From Paraburkholderia diazotrophica (GTDB lineage Bacteria > Pseudomonadota > Gammaproteobacteria > Burkholderiales > Burkholderiaceae), in assembly GCF_900108945.1 (NCBI RefSeq), contig NZ_FNYE01000034.1:1-64000 (forward strand): DNA of 64,000 nucleotides, written 5' to 3'. The notes beneath the pieces are model-generated. The model did no database searches. It was not told where the DNA came from and saw only the letters and a program-made list of their open reading frames with translations. Made by a program: the position numbers and the translations under genes. Below are positions 1-8,805 of this stretch, piece by piece (position 1 is the first letter of the stretch; the number at the start of each line of letters is the position of its first letter).

Positions 1-485
1 TTGACGGAGCCATCGTCGTTGTACAGCACTTCCGCCGCCGCAAAGCCCGGGAAGATCTCGACGCCCACCGCTTCGGCCTGCTGCCCGAGCCAGCGCGTGA
101 CATTCGCGAGGCTGATCACATAGTTGCCGTGATTCCTGAAGTTGTCCGGCAGCGCCCAGTTCGGCACGGCCTTCGCGCCCGTTTCGGAGAGGAACAGGAA
201 GCGGTCTTCCGTTACTTCGACGTCGAGCGGCGCGCCTTTTTCCTTCCAGTCCGGAATCAGTTCATTCAACGCGCGCGGGTCCATCACGGCGCCCGAGAGG
301 ATATGTGCCCCGATCTCCGAGCCCTTTTCGAGCACGCAGACGCCGATCTCGACGCCTTTTTCCGCCGCGCGCTGCTTCAGACGAATAGCCGCCGACAGGC
401 CCGCGGGGCCGCCGCCGACGATCACGACGTCATATTCCATCGATTCGCGCGGGCCGTACTGCTCGATCAGGCTTGCGGGGGTCAT
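1..485 (-). CDS. Electron transfer flavoprotein-ubiquinone oxidoreductase, N-terminal part (cut by window edge)
   Basis: Leftward gene whose start lies at 485 and whose 3' end runs off the window; about 161 residues are visible. A Rossmann FAD motif (DVVIVGGGPAGLSAA) lies near residues 19-33, followed by LEKGSEIGAHILSGAVMDP, the characteristic N-terminus of ETF-QO. The enzyme is an inner-membrane FAD and [4Fe-4S] protein that passes electrons from reduced ETF (acyl-CoA and amino-acid dehydrogenases) to ubiquinone; the FeS part lies outside the window. GAGGAG sits about 6 nt before the ATG. It is divergent from an SDR gene, and the shared 186-bp gap holds operator-like palindromes. Confidence 0.9.
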   Translation of the reverse strand, partial: MTPASLIEQYGPRESMEYDVVIVGGGPAGLSAAIRLKQRAAEKGVEIGVCVLEKGSEIGAHILSGAVMDPRALNELIPDWKEKGAPLDVEVTEDRFLFLSETGAKAVPNWALPDNFRNHGNYVISLANVTRWLGQQAEAVGVEIFPGFAAAEVLYNDDGSV

Positions 486-518
486 TGATGCTCCTCTTAC
501 CGTTAGAATGCTTTTTTC

Positions 519-545
519 GGGATCGTATTGTCATTGAACGATCCC
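519..545. promoter_or_regulatory. Inverted repeat in the ETF-QO / SDR divergent promoter
   Basis: Arms GGGATCGT (519-526) and ACGATCCC (538-545) are perfect complements around an 11-nt spacer. The repeat lies about 35 nt upstream of the ETF-QO start and close to a second palindrome with the same ATCGT core at 572-587. A regulator-binding role is inferred. Confidence 0.4.
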
Positions 546-571
546 TACGCTGCAACACAAAGAGGCAAGAT

Positions 572-587
572 TAGCACGATCGTACTA
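572..587. promoter_or_regulatory. 16-bp palindrome, candidate TetR-type operator
   Basis: TAGCACGATCGTACTA is a 16-bp palindrome with one mismatched pair and an ACGATCGT core. It lies between the divergent ETF-QO and SDR genes. Length and symmetry suit a TetR-family site, and both neighbours fit acyl-CoA metabolism. The cognate regulator is not identifiable from the window. Confidence 0.45.
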
Positions 588-671
588 TTATGGTGACTGA
601 GGACTGACCCCTATGCCTGCGCGGCGCGTGGGCATGCACTCCGTCACATCCATGTTCCAAGGAAAACGACA

Positions 672-1448
672 ATGGGCCGTTCGATCAATCTGGAAGGCAA
701 GGTGGCGCTGATTACGGGCGCATCGAGTGGACTGGGCAAGCGGTTTGCCATGGTGCTGTCGCAAGCGGGCGCAAAGGTCGTGCTGGCAAGCCGACGCATC
801 GAACGTCTGAAGGAATTGCGCGCCGAGATCGAGGCGTCGGGCGGGGCTGCGCATGTCGTCTCGCTCGACGTGACCGACTATCAGAGCATCAAGTCGGCCG
901 TCGCACACGCGGAGACAGAAGCGGGCACGATCGATATTCTCGTCAACAATTCGGGCGTATCGACGACGCAAAAGTTGACCGACGTGACCCCCGCGGACTT
1001 CGAATACGTGTTCGACACGAATACGCGCGGCGCATTCTTCGTCGCGCAGGAAGTGGCCAAGCGGATGATCATGCGCGGCGGCGGTTCGAACAAACCGCCG
1101 TATCGGATCATCAATATCGCGTCGGTGGCGGGCTTGCGCGTGTTGCCGCAGATCGGGCTCTACTCGATGAGCAAGGCGGCCGTCGTCCATATGACGAAAG
1201 CGATGGCGCAGGAGTGGGGCCGGCACGGCATCAACGTCAATGCGATCTGCCCCGGTTACATCGATACCGAGATCAATCACCATCACTGGTCGACCGATCA
1301 GGGGCAAAAGCTGATTTCGATGCTGCCGCGCCATCGCGTGGGCAAGCCGGAAGATCTCGACGGACTGTTGCTGCTGCTCGCCGCCGACGAATCGCAGTTC
1401 ATCAACGGCTCGGTGATCGCCGCCGATGATGGTTTCGGTCTTTCGTAA
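672..1448 (+). CDS. SDR family oxidoreductase
   Basis: 258-residue classical short-chain dehydrogenase/reductase, a cytosolic NAD(P)H-dependent enzyme acting on a carbonyl or hydroxyl. Cofactor motif TGASSGLG is at 15-22, NNSG at 92-95, catalytic Ser at 151 and YSMSK at 164-168 (Tyr164, Lys168). The ICPGYIDTEI stretch is also typical. Length matches FabG-like enzymes. A weak AAGGAA ribosome site precedes the ATG. It sits between ETF-QO and a hotdog thioesterase, so a role in beta-oxidation or a 3-oxoacyl/3-hydroxyacyl step is plausible, but the substrate cannot be read from sequence. Confidence 0.9.
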   Translation: MGRSINLEGKVALITGASSGLGKRFAMVLSQAGAKVVLASRRIERLKELRAEIEASGGAAHVVSLDVTDYQSIKSAVAHAETEAGTIDILVNNSGVSTTQKLTDVTPADFEYVFDTNTRGAFFVAQEVAKRMIMRGGGSNKPPYRIINIASVAGLRVLPQIGLYSMSKAAVVHMTKAMAQEWGRHGINVNAICPGYIDTEINHHHWSTDQGQKLISMLPRHRVGKPEDLDGLLLLLAADESQFINGSVIAADDGFGLS

Positions 1449-1669
1449 ACGGCGGCAGGCAATCGTTTGGCTGACACGCTTGCCTGTTAGCTTCGGAGCA
1501 GAAGCGCGCGAAAAGCGCGATCATTGACGCCCATGTGCGGCGCCCGCGCGGCGCCGACGTTGCAAGAACCCCTTTAGCCGCTGCAATTGGCGGGTCGTGC
1601 GTCCGTTACCGGATGCGGCCCGTGCAGTTCCGTTTTCACGATTCAGATTCAAACCGTAGAAGAAGTGCG

Positions 1670-2098
1670 ATGAGCGATTACCACCCCGTTTTTGAAATGT
1701 CGATGCCGATCCGCTGGGGCGACATGGACGCGTTCGGCCATGTGAACAACACGGTCTATTTCCGTTACATGGAGCAGGTGCGGATTTCCTGGTTCGAGCA
1801 GATCGGCATTGCGGGCGGCAACGGCGAAGGGCAGGGGCCCGTGATCGTCAATGCGTCGATGGAATTCCTGAAGCAGCTGCACTATCCTGGCGACGTGATC
1901 GGCCGCATGACGGTGGGCACGCCGGGCCGCAGCAGCTTCGATACGCGCTTCGAACTGTTTCGCGCAGACGACCCCGACACGCTGTACGCACGCGGCTCCG
2001 CGAAGTGCGTGTGGATCGACTACGCGGCAGGCAAGTCGATGCCGCTTCCCGATCTGCTGCGCTCGACCATCGAAAGCGCCCAGCTCGTCAAGGCCTGA
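1670..2098 (+). CDS. Acyl-CoA thioesterase, hotdog fold (4HBT type)
   Basis: 142-residue single-domain thioesterase. The RWGDMDAFGHVNNTVYFRYME stretch near residues 13-33 is the hallmark of the 4-hydroxybenzoyl-CoA thioesterase/YbgC group, with the catalytic Asp in WGDMDAFGHVNN. It hydrolyses an acyl-CoA thioester in the cytoplasm. The ATG at 1670 is chosen because AGAAG lies just upstream and the domain begins at once; the frame is open further upstream to 1535, but that extension looks non-coding. It follows the SDR gene in the same direction after about 220 nt and ends before a clear terminator. Chain-length preference is unknown. Confidence 0.88.
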   Translation: MSDYHPVFEMSMPIRWGDMDAFGHVNNTVYFRYMEQVRISWFEQIGIAGGNGEGQGPVIVNASMEFLKQLHYPGDVIGRMTVGTPGRSSFDTRFELFRADDPDTLYARGSAKCVWIDYAAGKSMPLPDLLRSTIESAQLVKA

Positions 2099-2120
2099 GC
2101 CTTACCTTCCCGTTCGATGC

Positions 2121-2149
2121 GCGCCGGCTCTCGCTGCCGGCGCTTTTTT
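2121..2149 (+). terminator. Intrinsic terminator after the thioesterase gene
   Basis: Stem GCGCCGGC (2121-2128) pairs with GCCGGCGC (2136-2143) around a 7-nt loop, followed by six T (2144-2149). It lies in the gap between convergent genes. Confidence 0.85.
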
Positions 2150-2160
2150 GCAGTCGACAG

Positions 2161-2706
2161 TCAATTGCCGAGCAGGCGCTGCAGCAGTTCAGTCGCGTTG
2201 CCCGTGCCGTATTTGCGCATCAGCCGGGAGCGGTAGACGTCCACTGTCCGCGAGCTGATGTCGAGAATCCGGCCGATCTGCTTGCTCGTTTTCCCCGTCA
2301 CCAGCTGCGCGGCGATCTCGCGCTCGCGCGGCGTCAGCTCGACGGCGACGCGCCGCGTCGCGCTCAGATCCTCGAAGGTCCAGACGCCCGCTGCATGCGG
2401 CACCGATAGATCGAGCGAGCGCCCCGTCACATGGCACCAGAACAGCTCGCCATTCGCGCGCTTCATGATGCGGTCGTCGGCGTAGCTGCCTTGCGCCGTC
2501 ATGATGGGCGGGATGCGCTCGCCGATGCGCTCGAATTCATCCGGCGACGGATACAGCACCGCGAACGATTGCCCCAGCAACGACTCGCGCGAACGGCGGA
2601 AGATGGCGGCGACCTGGTCGTTGCAGTCCTCGATGATCCGCTCGCGCGACAGCACGAGGCCGATCGGCGCAAGATGAAACGCGGTTTGGTAATCCAGTTC
2701 GGGCAT
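2161..2706 (-). CDS. PAS domain LuxR-type transcriptional regulator
   Basis: 181 residues: a PAS sensor domain (about 8-117, containing ANGELFWCHVTGRSL) followed by a LuxR/GerE helix-turn-helix beginning at LTPRERE (124-130) and running through TSKQIGRILDISSRTVDVYRS. No phosphoreceiver domain is present, so sensing is probably through the PAS pocket. It is divergent from scoAB (291-bp gap) and convergent with the thioesterase, so scoAB is a candidate target. The ligand is unknown. Confidence 0.88.
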   Translation of the reverse strand: MPELDYQTAFHLAPIGLVLSRERIIEDCNDQVAAIFRRSRESLLGQSFAVLYPSPDEFERIGERIPPIMTAQGSYADDRIMKRANGELFWCHVTGRSLDLSVPHAAGVWTFEDLSATRRVAVELTPREREIAAQLVTGKTSKQIGRILDISSRTVDVYRSRLMRKYGTGNATELLQRLLGN

Positions 2707-2997
2707 GAAATCAGAGGGTGCGACTACTTATGTATTTTTGCGTATTGTGCCGCAACAGCGCCGCATCGTACCCTTTCGGCACATCACAAGATGCGCGGCT
2801 GGCGCGGCGAGGATTTGTCCGTATCGCGCCACCGTTCGCCGCAGATGACTAGAATGACGTTTCGGGCTGTGCCCGCAGCGCCCCGGCAGCCGGCTCGTGC
2901 AAGCGCAGCGGTGAGCAGGAGCGGGCGCGAGTCGACACAAGAACGGCGTCGCATTGATCCGGATTTTCGGGTATCCAATCAAGGAAGGGACACACTG

Positions 2998-3702
2998 ATG
3001 AATAAAGTCTACGCAAGCGCGGCTTCCGCGCTCGAAGGCATCGTCAAGGACGGGCAGACATTCGCCGTCGGCGGCTTTGGGCTGTGCGGCATTCCTGAAG
3101 CGCTGATCGCCGCCCTGCGCGACTCGGGCGTGAAGGGCATCACCTGCATCAGCAACAACGCGGGCGTCGACGGCTTCGGCCTCGGCCTGCTGCTGGAGAC
3201 GCGCCAGATCAGGAAGATGATCTCGTCGTACGTCGGCGAGAACAAGGAATTCGAGCGCCAGTATCTGGCGGGCGAACTCGAGCTGGAATTCACGCCGCAA
3301 GGCACGCTCGCCGAAAAGCTGCGCGCGGGCGGCGCGGGCATTCCGGCGTTCTTCACGAACACGGGCTTCGGCACGGTCATCGCGGAAGGCAAGGAAACGC
3401 GCCAGTTCGGCGACAACCACTACGTGCTCGAACGCTCGCTGACAGCCGACGTCGCGCTCGTCAAGGCGTGGAAGGCCGACAAGTCGGGCAATCTGATCTT
3501 CCGCCGCACCGCACGCAACTTCAATCCGATGTGTGCAATGGCGGGCAAGATCACGGTCGCGGAAGTCGAAGAGATCGTCGAGACGGGCGAACTCGATCCG
3601 GACGCGATCCACACGCCGGGTATCTTCGTGCAGCGCCTCGTGCTGAACGCGCACCCGGAAAAACGCATCGAACAACGCATCGTCCGCGCGAAAGGAGAGT
3701 AA
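2998..3702 (+). CDS. scoA: 3-oxoacid CoA-transferase subunit A
   Basis: 234-residue alpha subunit of a succinyl-CoA:3-oxoacid CoA-transferase, which moves CoA between succinyl-CoA and a 3-oxoacid such as acetoacetate. GGFGLCGIP near residues 24-32 is the CoA-transferase family signature. Start 2998 is set by AAGGAAGGG a few bases upstream; an open frame upstream to 2431 is not supported. The B subunit begins 3 nt after the stop, so the two are translated together. The related PcaI (3-oxoadipate) has similar signatures, but length and context favour ketone-body or acetoacetate use. Confidence 0.9.
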   Translation: MNKVYASAASALEGIVKDGQTFAVGGFGLCGIPEALIAALRDSGVKGITCISNNAGVDGFGLGLLLETRQIRKMISSYVGENKEFERQYLAGELELEFTPQGTLAEKLRAGGAGIPAFFTNTGFGTVIAEGKETRQFGDNHYVLERSLTADVALVKAWKADKSGNLIFRRTARNFNPMCAMAGKITVAEVEEIVETGELDPDAIHTPGIFVQRLVLNAHPEKRIEQRIVRAKGE

Positions 3703-3704
3703 AC

Positions 3705-4346
3705 ATGGCTTGGAATCGTGACCAGATGGCCGCGCGCGCGGCGCAGGAACTGCAAGACGGCTTTTATGTGAACCTCGGCATCGGGCTGCCGACGCTCGTC
3801 GCCAACCACGTGCCGGCGGGCATGGAAGTGTGGCTGCAGTCGGAGAACGGTCTGCTCGGCATCGGCCCGTCGCCGTACGAAGAGGAAGTGGACGCGGACC
3901 TGATCAACGCCGGCAAGCAGACAGTGACGACGCTGCCGGGCTCGTCGATTTTCTCGTCGGCCGATTCGTTCGCGATGATTCGCGGCGGTCACATCAACCT
4001 GGCGATTCTCGGTGCGATGCAGATCAGCAAGCAGGGCGATCTGGCGAACTGGATGATCCCCGGCAAGATGATCAAGGGCATGGGCGGCGCGATGGATCTG
4101 GTGGCGGGCGTCAAGCGCGTCGTCGTGCTGATGGAGCACGTCGCGAAGGGCGACCAGCACAAGATCCTCGAAGAATGCACGCTGCCGTTGACGGGCGTGG
4201 GCGTGGTCGACCGCATCATCACGGACCTGGGCGTGATCGACGTGGTCGATGGCGGCCTGAAACTGGTCGAACTGGCTGACGGCGTGAGCGTCGACGAGAT
4301 CAAGGCGAAGACGGGCGCGCCGCTCGATACGAGCGCAGTGAGCTGA
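3705..4346 (+). CDS. scoB: 3-oxoacid CoA-transferase subunit B
   Basis: 213-residue beta subunit, partner of the preceding gene. SENGLLGIGP near residues 46-55 holds the catalytic glutamate (Glu47) that forms the glutamyl-CoA thioester. AAAGGAGAG lies 4-12 nt before the ATG and overlaps the end of scoA. The operon closes with a strong terminator. Together A and B let the cell use acetoacetate or a similar 3-oxoacid, fitting the neighbouring acyl-CoA enzymes. Confidence 0.92.
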   Translation: MAWNRDQMAARAAQELQDGFYVNLGIGLPTLVANHVPAGMEVWLQSENGLLGIGPSPYEEEVDADLINAGKQTVTTLPGSSIFSSADSFAMIRGGHINLAILGAMQISKQGDLANWMIPGKMIKGMGGAMDLVAGVKRVVVLMEHVAKGDQHKILEECTLPLTGVGVVDRIITDLGVIDVVDGGLKLVELADGVSVDEIKAKTGAPLDTSAVS

Positions 4347-4400
4347 GTTTGTTCGTTCGACCTTGCGTCGAAAACAGTTATCGAAAGCAGTTGTCGAAAA

Positions 4401-4433
4401 GCGGGCGCGATGCAAGTCGCGCCCGCTTTTTTT
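4401..4433 (+). terminator. Intrinsic terminator of scoAB
   Basis: Ten-base stem GCGGGCGCGA (4401-4410) pairs with TCGCGCCCGC (4417-4426), loop TGCAAG, then seven T. Confidence 0.92.
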
Positions 4434-4582
4434 GTCTTGTGCCTCGAGACCCGTGTTCGCTGGCTTTGTGCTTTCGTCCTATGCCTTTACGCCGATGAGC
4501 GCGCGAGACGAAGCGGTTTAGAATCGGTCGTGTTCCGTGCGCCTTTCATGCACGCTGCAGCCTTTCGATCGAGGGAACTCTG

Positions 4583-5503
4583 ATGACCGCTACGCCCGTC
4601 GCCGTTTCGCCCGTTGTCGACACCTCCGTGCCCCGTCAGCGCTATGTGCAATGCGCGAGTCCTGCCGGGCTGCATCGCATCGCGTACACCGAATGGGGCG
4701 CGCCCGATAACCCCCGCGTGCTCGTGTGCGTGCATGGGCTGACGCGTTCTGGCCGCGACTTCGACCGGCTCGCGGCGGCGCTGTCCCCCGTGTATCGCGT
4801 CGTGTGTCCGGATGTGGTCGGGCGTGGCTTGTCTTCGTGGCTCGCCAACCCTACTTACTATGGCATCCCGCAATACGTCGGCGATATGGTCACGCTGATC
4901 GCGCGGCTCGGCGTCGAGACGGTGGACTGGTTCGGCACGTCGATGGGCGGGCTGATCGGCATGGCCTTCGCCGGGCTGAAGGACTCGCCGATACGCAAGA
5001 TGATCGTCAACGATGTCGGCCCGCATGTGGAACCGGTCGCCATCGAACGCATCGGCAGCTATCTCGGGCAGCCGGTGTCGTTCGCCACGCAGCAGGAAGC
5101 GATCGATCACGCCGGGTTGCTCGCTCAATCGTTCGGGCCGTTGACGCCGGACGAATGGCGCGAGATCAACACGCCGCTTGTGCACGAGCGCGACGGCGCC
5201 TGGCGCTTTCGCTACGATCCGCGCATCGCGGAGCCGTTTGCGCAGACCACGCCCGAACTGGCGGCACTCGGCGAGGCGGCGTTATGGCAGTCGCTTGCTT
5301 CGACCGAAGGGCCCGTGCTCGTCGTACGCGGCGAGCAATCGGATCTGCTGTCGCGCGAAACGGTCGCGAAGATGGTCGAGAAGGGGCGCAATGTCTCGAG
5401 CGTCGAAATCCCGGGAGTAGGCCATGCGCCGGCTTTTCTTTCCGCTGATCAGATCGACATTGCGAAACGGTTCTTCATCGGGAAAGGCGCCGACGCGTCA
5501 TAA
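4583..5503 (+). CDS. Alpha/beta hydrolase
   Basis: 306-residue alpha/beta-fold hydrolase. The oxyanion region is VCVHGLTRSG (HG at 51-52), the nucleophile elbow GTSMGG at 118-123 (Ser120), the probable acid Asp253 in RGEQSD, and the catalytic His281 in GVGHAP. No signal peptide is seen, so it is cytoplasmic. It is a single gene with GAGGG before its ATG. The family includes esterases, dehalogenases and C-C hydrolases; no substrate can be assigned. Confidence 0.88.
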   Translation: MTATPVAVSPVVDTSVPRQRYVQCASPAGLHRIAYTEWGAPDNPRVLVCVHGLTRSGRDFDRLAAALSPVYRVVCPDVVGRGLSSWLANPTYYGIPQYVGDMVTLIARLGVETVDWFGTSMGGLIGMAFAGLKDSPIRKMIVNDVGPHVEPVAIERIGSYLGQPVSFATQQEAIDHAGLLAQSFGPLTPDEWREINTPLVHERDGAWRFRYDPRIAEPFAQTTPELAALGEAALWQSLASTEGPVLVVRGEQSDLLSRETVAKMVEKGRNVSSVEIPGVGHAPAFLSADQIDIAKRFFIGKGADAS

Positions 5504-5631
5504 TATGAGATTGGCGCGCGGGCGCAGTTCGACTGCTGTTCGATCACGATGGGCGCATCGCGCATAGCGCGCGCAAAACGAACATCATGCAGCGTCGGTT
5601 CACTCTTCATTCACAACGGACAGGAAATTTC

Positions 5632-5985
5632 ATGGCAGTCATTCGTCATCACGTCGGCAAGCGTCTTTCGGAAACCGCTGTGCATAACGGCACGGTCTAT
5701 CTGGCTGGCCAGATCGCCGAGGACACCGACCAGGACATCGCCGGTCAAATGCGCGAAGTGCTCGGCCACATCGACCGTTTGCTCGGTGAAGCCAACAGCG
5801 ACAAGGCGCATCTGCTTTCGGTGCAGATCTATATCGCGGATATGGCGGACTTCGCCGGCATGAACGCCGTGTGGGACGAGTGGGTCGCGCAAGGCAACAC
5901 GCCGCCGCGCGCAACCGTCGAAGCGAAACTCGCGAATCCGAAGTGCCTCGTCGAAGTGGTCGTGGTCGCCGCACAGCGCAGCTGA
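5632..5985 (+). CDS. RidA family protein
   Basis: 117 residues, the usual RidA/YjgF length, with VYLAGQIAED in the N-terminal half and PPRATVEAKL at 91-100, where Arg93 corresponds to the arginine that binds the carboxylate of imine/enamine substrates. RidA proteins deaminate reactive 2-aminoacrylate-type intermediates in the cytosol and protect PLP enzymes. ATG 5632 follows ACAGGAAA. It lies 105 nt upstream of relA in the same direction, so co-transcription is possible. Confidence 0.88.
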   Translation: MAVIRHHVGKRLSETAVHNGTVYLAGQIAEDTDQDIAGQMREVLGHIDRLLGEANSDKAHLLSVQIYIADMADFAGMNAVWDEWVAQGNTPPRATVEAKLANPKCLVEVVVVAAQRS

Positions 5986-6090
5986 TACGGGCCATACACA
6001 CGAGATACGCGACACACGCAACATACGAAACATACGCTTCACGCATTTGCATTGGCCTCCTCGCCCGCGGAAGCCGCGGGCCGCTTCACG

Positions 6091-8331
6091 ATGAATAGCG
6101 ATACTGTCACGACTGCTCCGAACCCGACGCCGTCCTTCGACGACGCGCTTGCGTTCGTGCGCGAGCACGCAGGTGACGCGCGGCTGTCGTCGGGCGAGTT
6201 GCTCGCCGATCACGCGGCGGGCACGGCTTCCATCATGCGCACGCTCAACGTCGATCCGCCCGCCGTGCTGGCGGCGGCGCTGTTCTCGCTGACGCCGCAT
6301 CTCGAGAGCCCGGAGCAAACCATCGCCGATAATTTCGGCGAGGAAGTCGCGCAACTGGTGAGCGACGTGCGCAAGCTGTTGCGCCTCGGCACCGTGAGCA
6401 TGCGCGCTGCGCAGAACGCGATGCCCGAGGCGGGCCGCGACGCGCAGGCCGCGCGCCGCGCGCAGGTCGAAGCGCTGCGCAAGATGCTGCTCGCGTTCGC
6501 GCAGGACATACGCGTCGTGCTGATCCGGCTCGCGTCGCGGCTGCAATCGATGCGCTATTACGCGGCGGCGAAGATCACGCCGTCACCCGATGTGGCGCGC
6601 GAGACGCTCGACATCTACGCGCCGCTCGCGAACCGCCTCGGCATCTGGCAACTGAAGTGGGAGCTCGAAGATCTCGCGTTCCGCTTCGAAGAGCCGCAGA
6701 CGTACAAGCGCATCGCGAAGCTGCTCGACGAGAAGCGCGTCGAACGCGAAACCTATGTCGCCGAAGCGATCGCGCGGCTGCAGCGGGAGCTGGCGGCCGC
6801 GCACATCGAAGCCGAAGTGAGCGGCCGGCCGAAGCACATCTACAGCATCTGGCGCAAGATGCGCGGCAAAGAGCTCGACTTCGCCGAGCTTTACGACGTG
6901 CGCGCATTTCGCGTGATCGTGCCCGACATCAAGGACTGCTACACGGTGCTCGGCATCGTGCACAACCTGTGGCAGCCAGTGCCGAGGGAGTTCGACGACT
7001 ACATCTCGCGGCCCAAGCCGAACGGCTACAAGTCGCTGCATACGGTTGTGATCGGCGACGACGGCCGCGCGTTCGAAGTGCAGATCCGCACGCAGGAGAT
7101 GCATCGGTTCGCCGAATATGGCGTGGCCGCGCACTGGCGCTACAAGGAGGCCGGCACGCGCGGCTATGGCGGCCAGTTCAGCGCCAGTGAGAAATACGAC
7201 GAGAAGATTGCATGGCTGCGTCAACTGCTTGCGTGGAAGGACGATGTGTCCGAAGGCAAGCACGGCGACAAGGGCGCGGCGAAGCCATGGGAGCAGTTGC
7301 GCCAGGCGACGCTCGACGACGACCACATCTACACGCTCACGCCGCAGGCACGCGTGATTCCGTTGCCGCAGGGCTCGACGCCGCTCGACTTCGCCTATCA
7401 CCTGCATAGCGAACTGGGGCATCGTTGCCGTGGGGCGCGCGTCGACGGCGCAATGGTGCCGTTGAATACGCCCTTGCAGAACGGGCAGACGGTCGAGATC
7501 GTCGCCGTCAAGGAGGGCGGCCCGTCGCGCGACTGGCTCAACCCGCAACTCGGCTACCTGCAAAGCAGCCGCGCGCGTCAGAAGGTACGTGCGTGGTTCA
7601 ATGCCGTCGAAGCGCAGGAGAACGTCGCCACCGGGCGCGCGATGGTTGAAAAGACCTTGCAGCGCGAAGGCAAGACATCCGTCAGTCTCGATCAGCTGGC
7701 GTCGAAGCTCGGCTTCAAGTCGCCCGAGGATTTGTTCTCGGTGGTCGGCAAGGAAGAGTTCAGCTTGCGGCTCGTCGAACAGGCGCTCAGCGATGCGCCG
7801 CCCGCCGAGCCTGTCGTCGAGGCGCCCGAGCAGTTCGAGAAGCGCAGTAGCGGCGCGAGCGTCGCACATGGCGCGTCGACGGGCGTGCTCGTCGTCGGCG
7901 TCGATGCGCTGCTGACGCAACTCGCGCGTTGCTGCCGTCCGGCGCCGCCCGATGACATCGCCGGTTTCGTGACGCGCGGCAAAGGCATGTCGATTCATCG
8001 CAGCGACTGCCCGACGTTCCGGCGTATGGCCGAGCGCGCACCGGAGCGCGTGCTGCAAACCGCGTGGTCCGCCGATGTGATGAGCGGGCGCGGCAAGTCG
8101 GTGTATCCCGTCGACCTGTCGATCGAGGCAACTGACCGGCAGGGTTTGTTGCGCGACATTTCCGAAGTGTTTGCGCGCGAGAAGATGAACGTGATCGGCG
8201 TGAAGTCGCAGTCACGGCGCAACGCGGCGTTCATGCAGTTCACTGTAGAAGTGTCGAGCGCCGCGCAGATCCAGCGTGCGTGCGCGATGCTGGGGGAAGT
8301 GACGGGCGTCGTCAGGGCGACGCGCAAGTGA
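6091..8331 (+). CDS. relA: RelA-type (p)ppGpp synthetase
   Basis: 746 residues from ATG 6091; a TTG at 6052 is an alternative start and neither has a clear ribosome site. The N-terminal hydrolase domain has lost its HD motif (LFSLTPH at 64-70), so hydrolysis is unlikely. The synthetase domain carries EFDD at 300-303 followed by YISRPKPNGYKSLHT; this acidic EXDD form is typical of monofunctional RelA rather than bifunctional SpoT/Rel (RXKD). TGS (about 400-460), a Cys-rich zinc-finger region and a C-terminal ACT domain follow. It makes pppGpp/ppGpp on stalled ribosomes during amino-acid starvation. Confidence 0.93.
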   Translation: MNSDTVTTAPNPTPSFDDALAFVREHAGDARLSSGELLADHAAGTASIMRTLNVDPPAVLAAALFSLTPHLESPEQTIADNFGEEVAQLVSDVRKLLRLGTVSMRAAQNAMPEAGRDAQAARRAQVEALRKMLLAFAQDIRVVLIRLASRLQSMRYYAAAKITPSPDVARETLDIYAPLANRLGIWQLKWELEDLAFRFEEPQTYKRIAKLLDEKRVERETYVAEAIARLQRELAAAHIEAEVSGRPKHIYSIWRKMRGKELDFAELYDVRAFRVIVPDIKDCYTVLGIVHNLWQPVPREFDDYISRPKPNGYKSLHTVVIGDDGRAFEVQIRTQEMHRFAEYGVAAHWRYKEAGTRGYGGQFSASEKYDEKIAWLRQLLAWKDDVSEGKHGDKGAAKPWEQLRQATLDDDHIYTLTPQARVIPLPQGSTPLDFAYHLHSELGHRCRGARVDGAMVPLNTPLQNGQTVEIVAVKEGGPSRDWLNPQLGYLQSSRARQKVRAWFNAVEAQENVATGRAMVEKTLQREGKTSVSLDQLASKLGFKSPEDLFSVVGKEEFSLRLVEQALSDAPPAEPVVEAPEQFEKRSSGASVAHGASTGVLVVGVDALLTQLARCCRPAPPDDIAGFVTRGKGMSIHRSDCPTFRRMAERAPERVLQTAWSADVMSGRGKSVYPVDLSIEATDRQGLLRDISEVFAREKMNVIGVKSQSRRNAAFMQFTVEVSSAAQIQRACAMLGEVTGVVRATRK

Positions 8332-8415
8332 TGCCGTTGGAAATGCGCTCGTGATGACCATTGCCGCGCGCGTGCGCACACGCATCGATATTTTGGTGCC
8401 GACGCATAAAAACGC

Positions 8416-8444
8416 TTGCCAACTTTCTCTGTGCTCCATATAAT
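8416..8444 (+). promoter_or_regulatory. Sigma-70 promoter of tRNA-Val
   Basis: TTGCCA (8416-8421), a 17-bp spacer and TATAAT (8439-8444, a perfect -10) end 11 nt before the tRNA 5' end. Confidence 0.85.
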
Positions 8445-8455
8445 CTCGTTTCTCT

Positions 8456-8532
8456 AGGCTCGTAGCTCAGCTGGTTAGAGCACCACCTTGACATGGTGGG
8501 GGTCGTTGGTTCGAGTCCAATCGAGCCTACCA
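8456..8532 (+). tRNA. tRNA-Val (GAC)
   Basis: 77-nt cloverleaf with encoded CCA. Acceptor arms AGGCTCG and CGAGCCT pair perfectly, the D-arm is GCTCAGCTGGTTAGAGC, the anticodon loop TTGACAT gives GAC at 8490-8492, and the T-arm is TTGGTTCGAGTCCAA. It reads valine GUC/GUU codons. Confidence 0.97.
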
Positions 8533-8716
8533 ACGAATCTGAAACTTCGGCTTGCCGAGGTTTCGCAAACGCGAGTAGCAATGAGCGCTTCGGCGTAAAG
8601 AGCGAATCAGGCGAACATGGTTATGACACCGCGAACGTTGACCGGAACCGTTTCGGAGCGACGCTAGTCGAGGACCACTTTCGCCCTTGTTGTTTGCAGT
8701 AGCTTGCAGAAATGTG

Positions 8717-8752
8717 AATGCGGCCCCTCGAAAGCGGGGCCGCATTTTTTTT
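8717..8752 (+). terminator. Intrinsic terminator between tRNA-Val and thrS
   Basis: AATGCGGCCCC pairs with GGGGCCGCATT around an 8-nt loop, and the 3' side runs into eight T. It lies 184 nt beyond the tRNA and 54 nt before thrS. It could end the tRNA transcript or attenuate thrS. Confidence 0.88.
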
Positions 8753-8805
8753 GTCTTTAGCGCTTGTTGCATGTGCCGCCGCCTGCCGGCATTACGGAGA
8801 ACGCA

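Noticed and set aside
8493..8702. Short frame overlapping tRNA-Val and the downstream gap
   Set aside because: It starts inside the tRNA and has no ribosome site or known motif.
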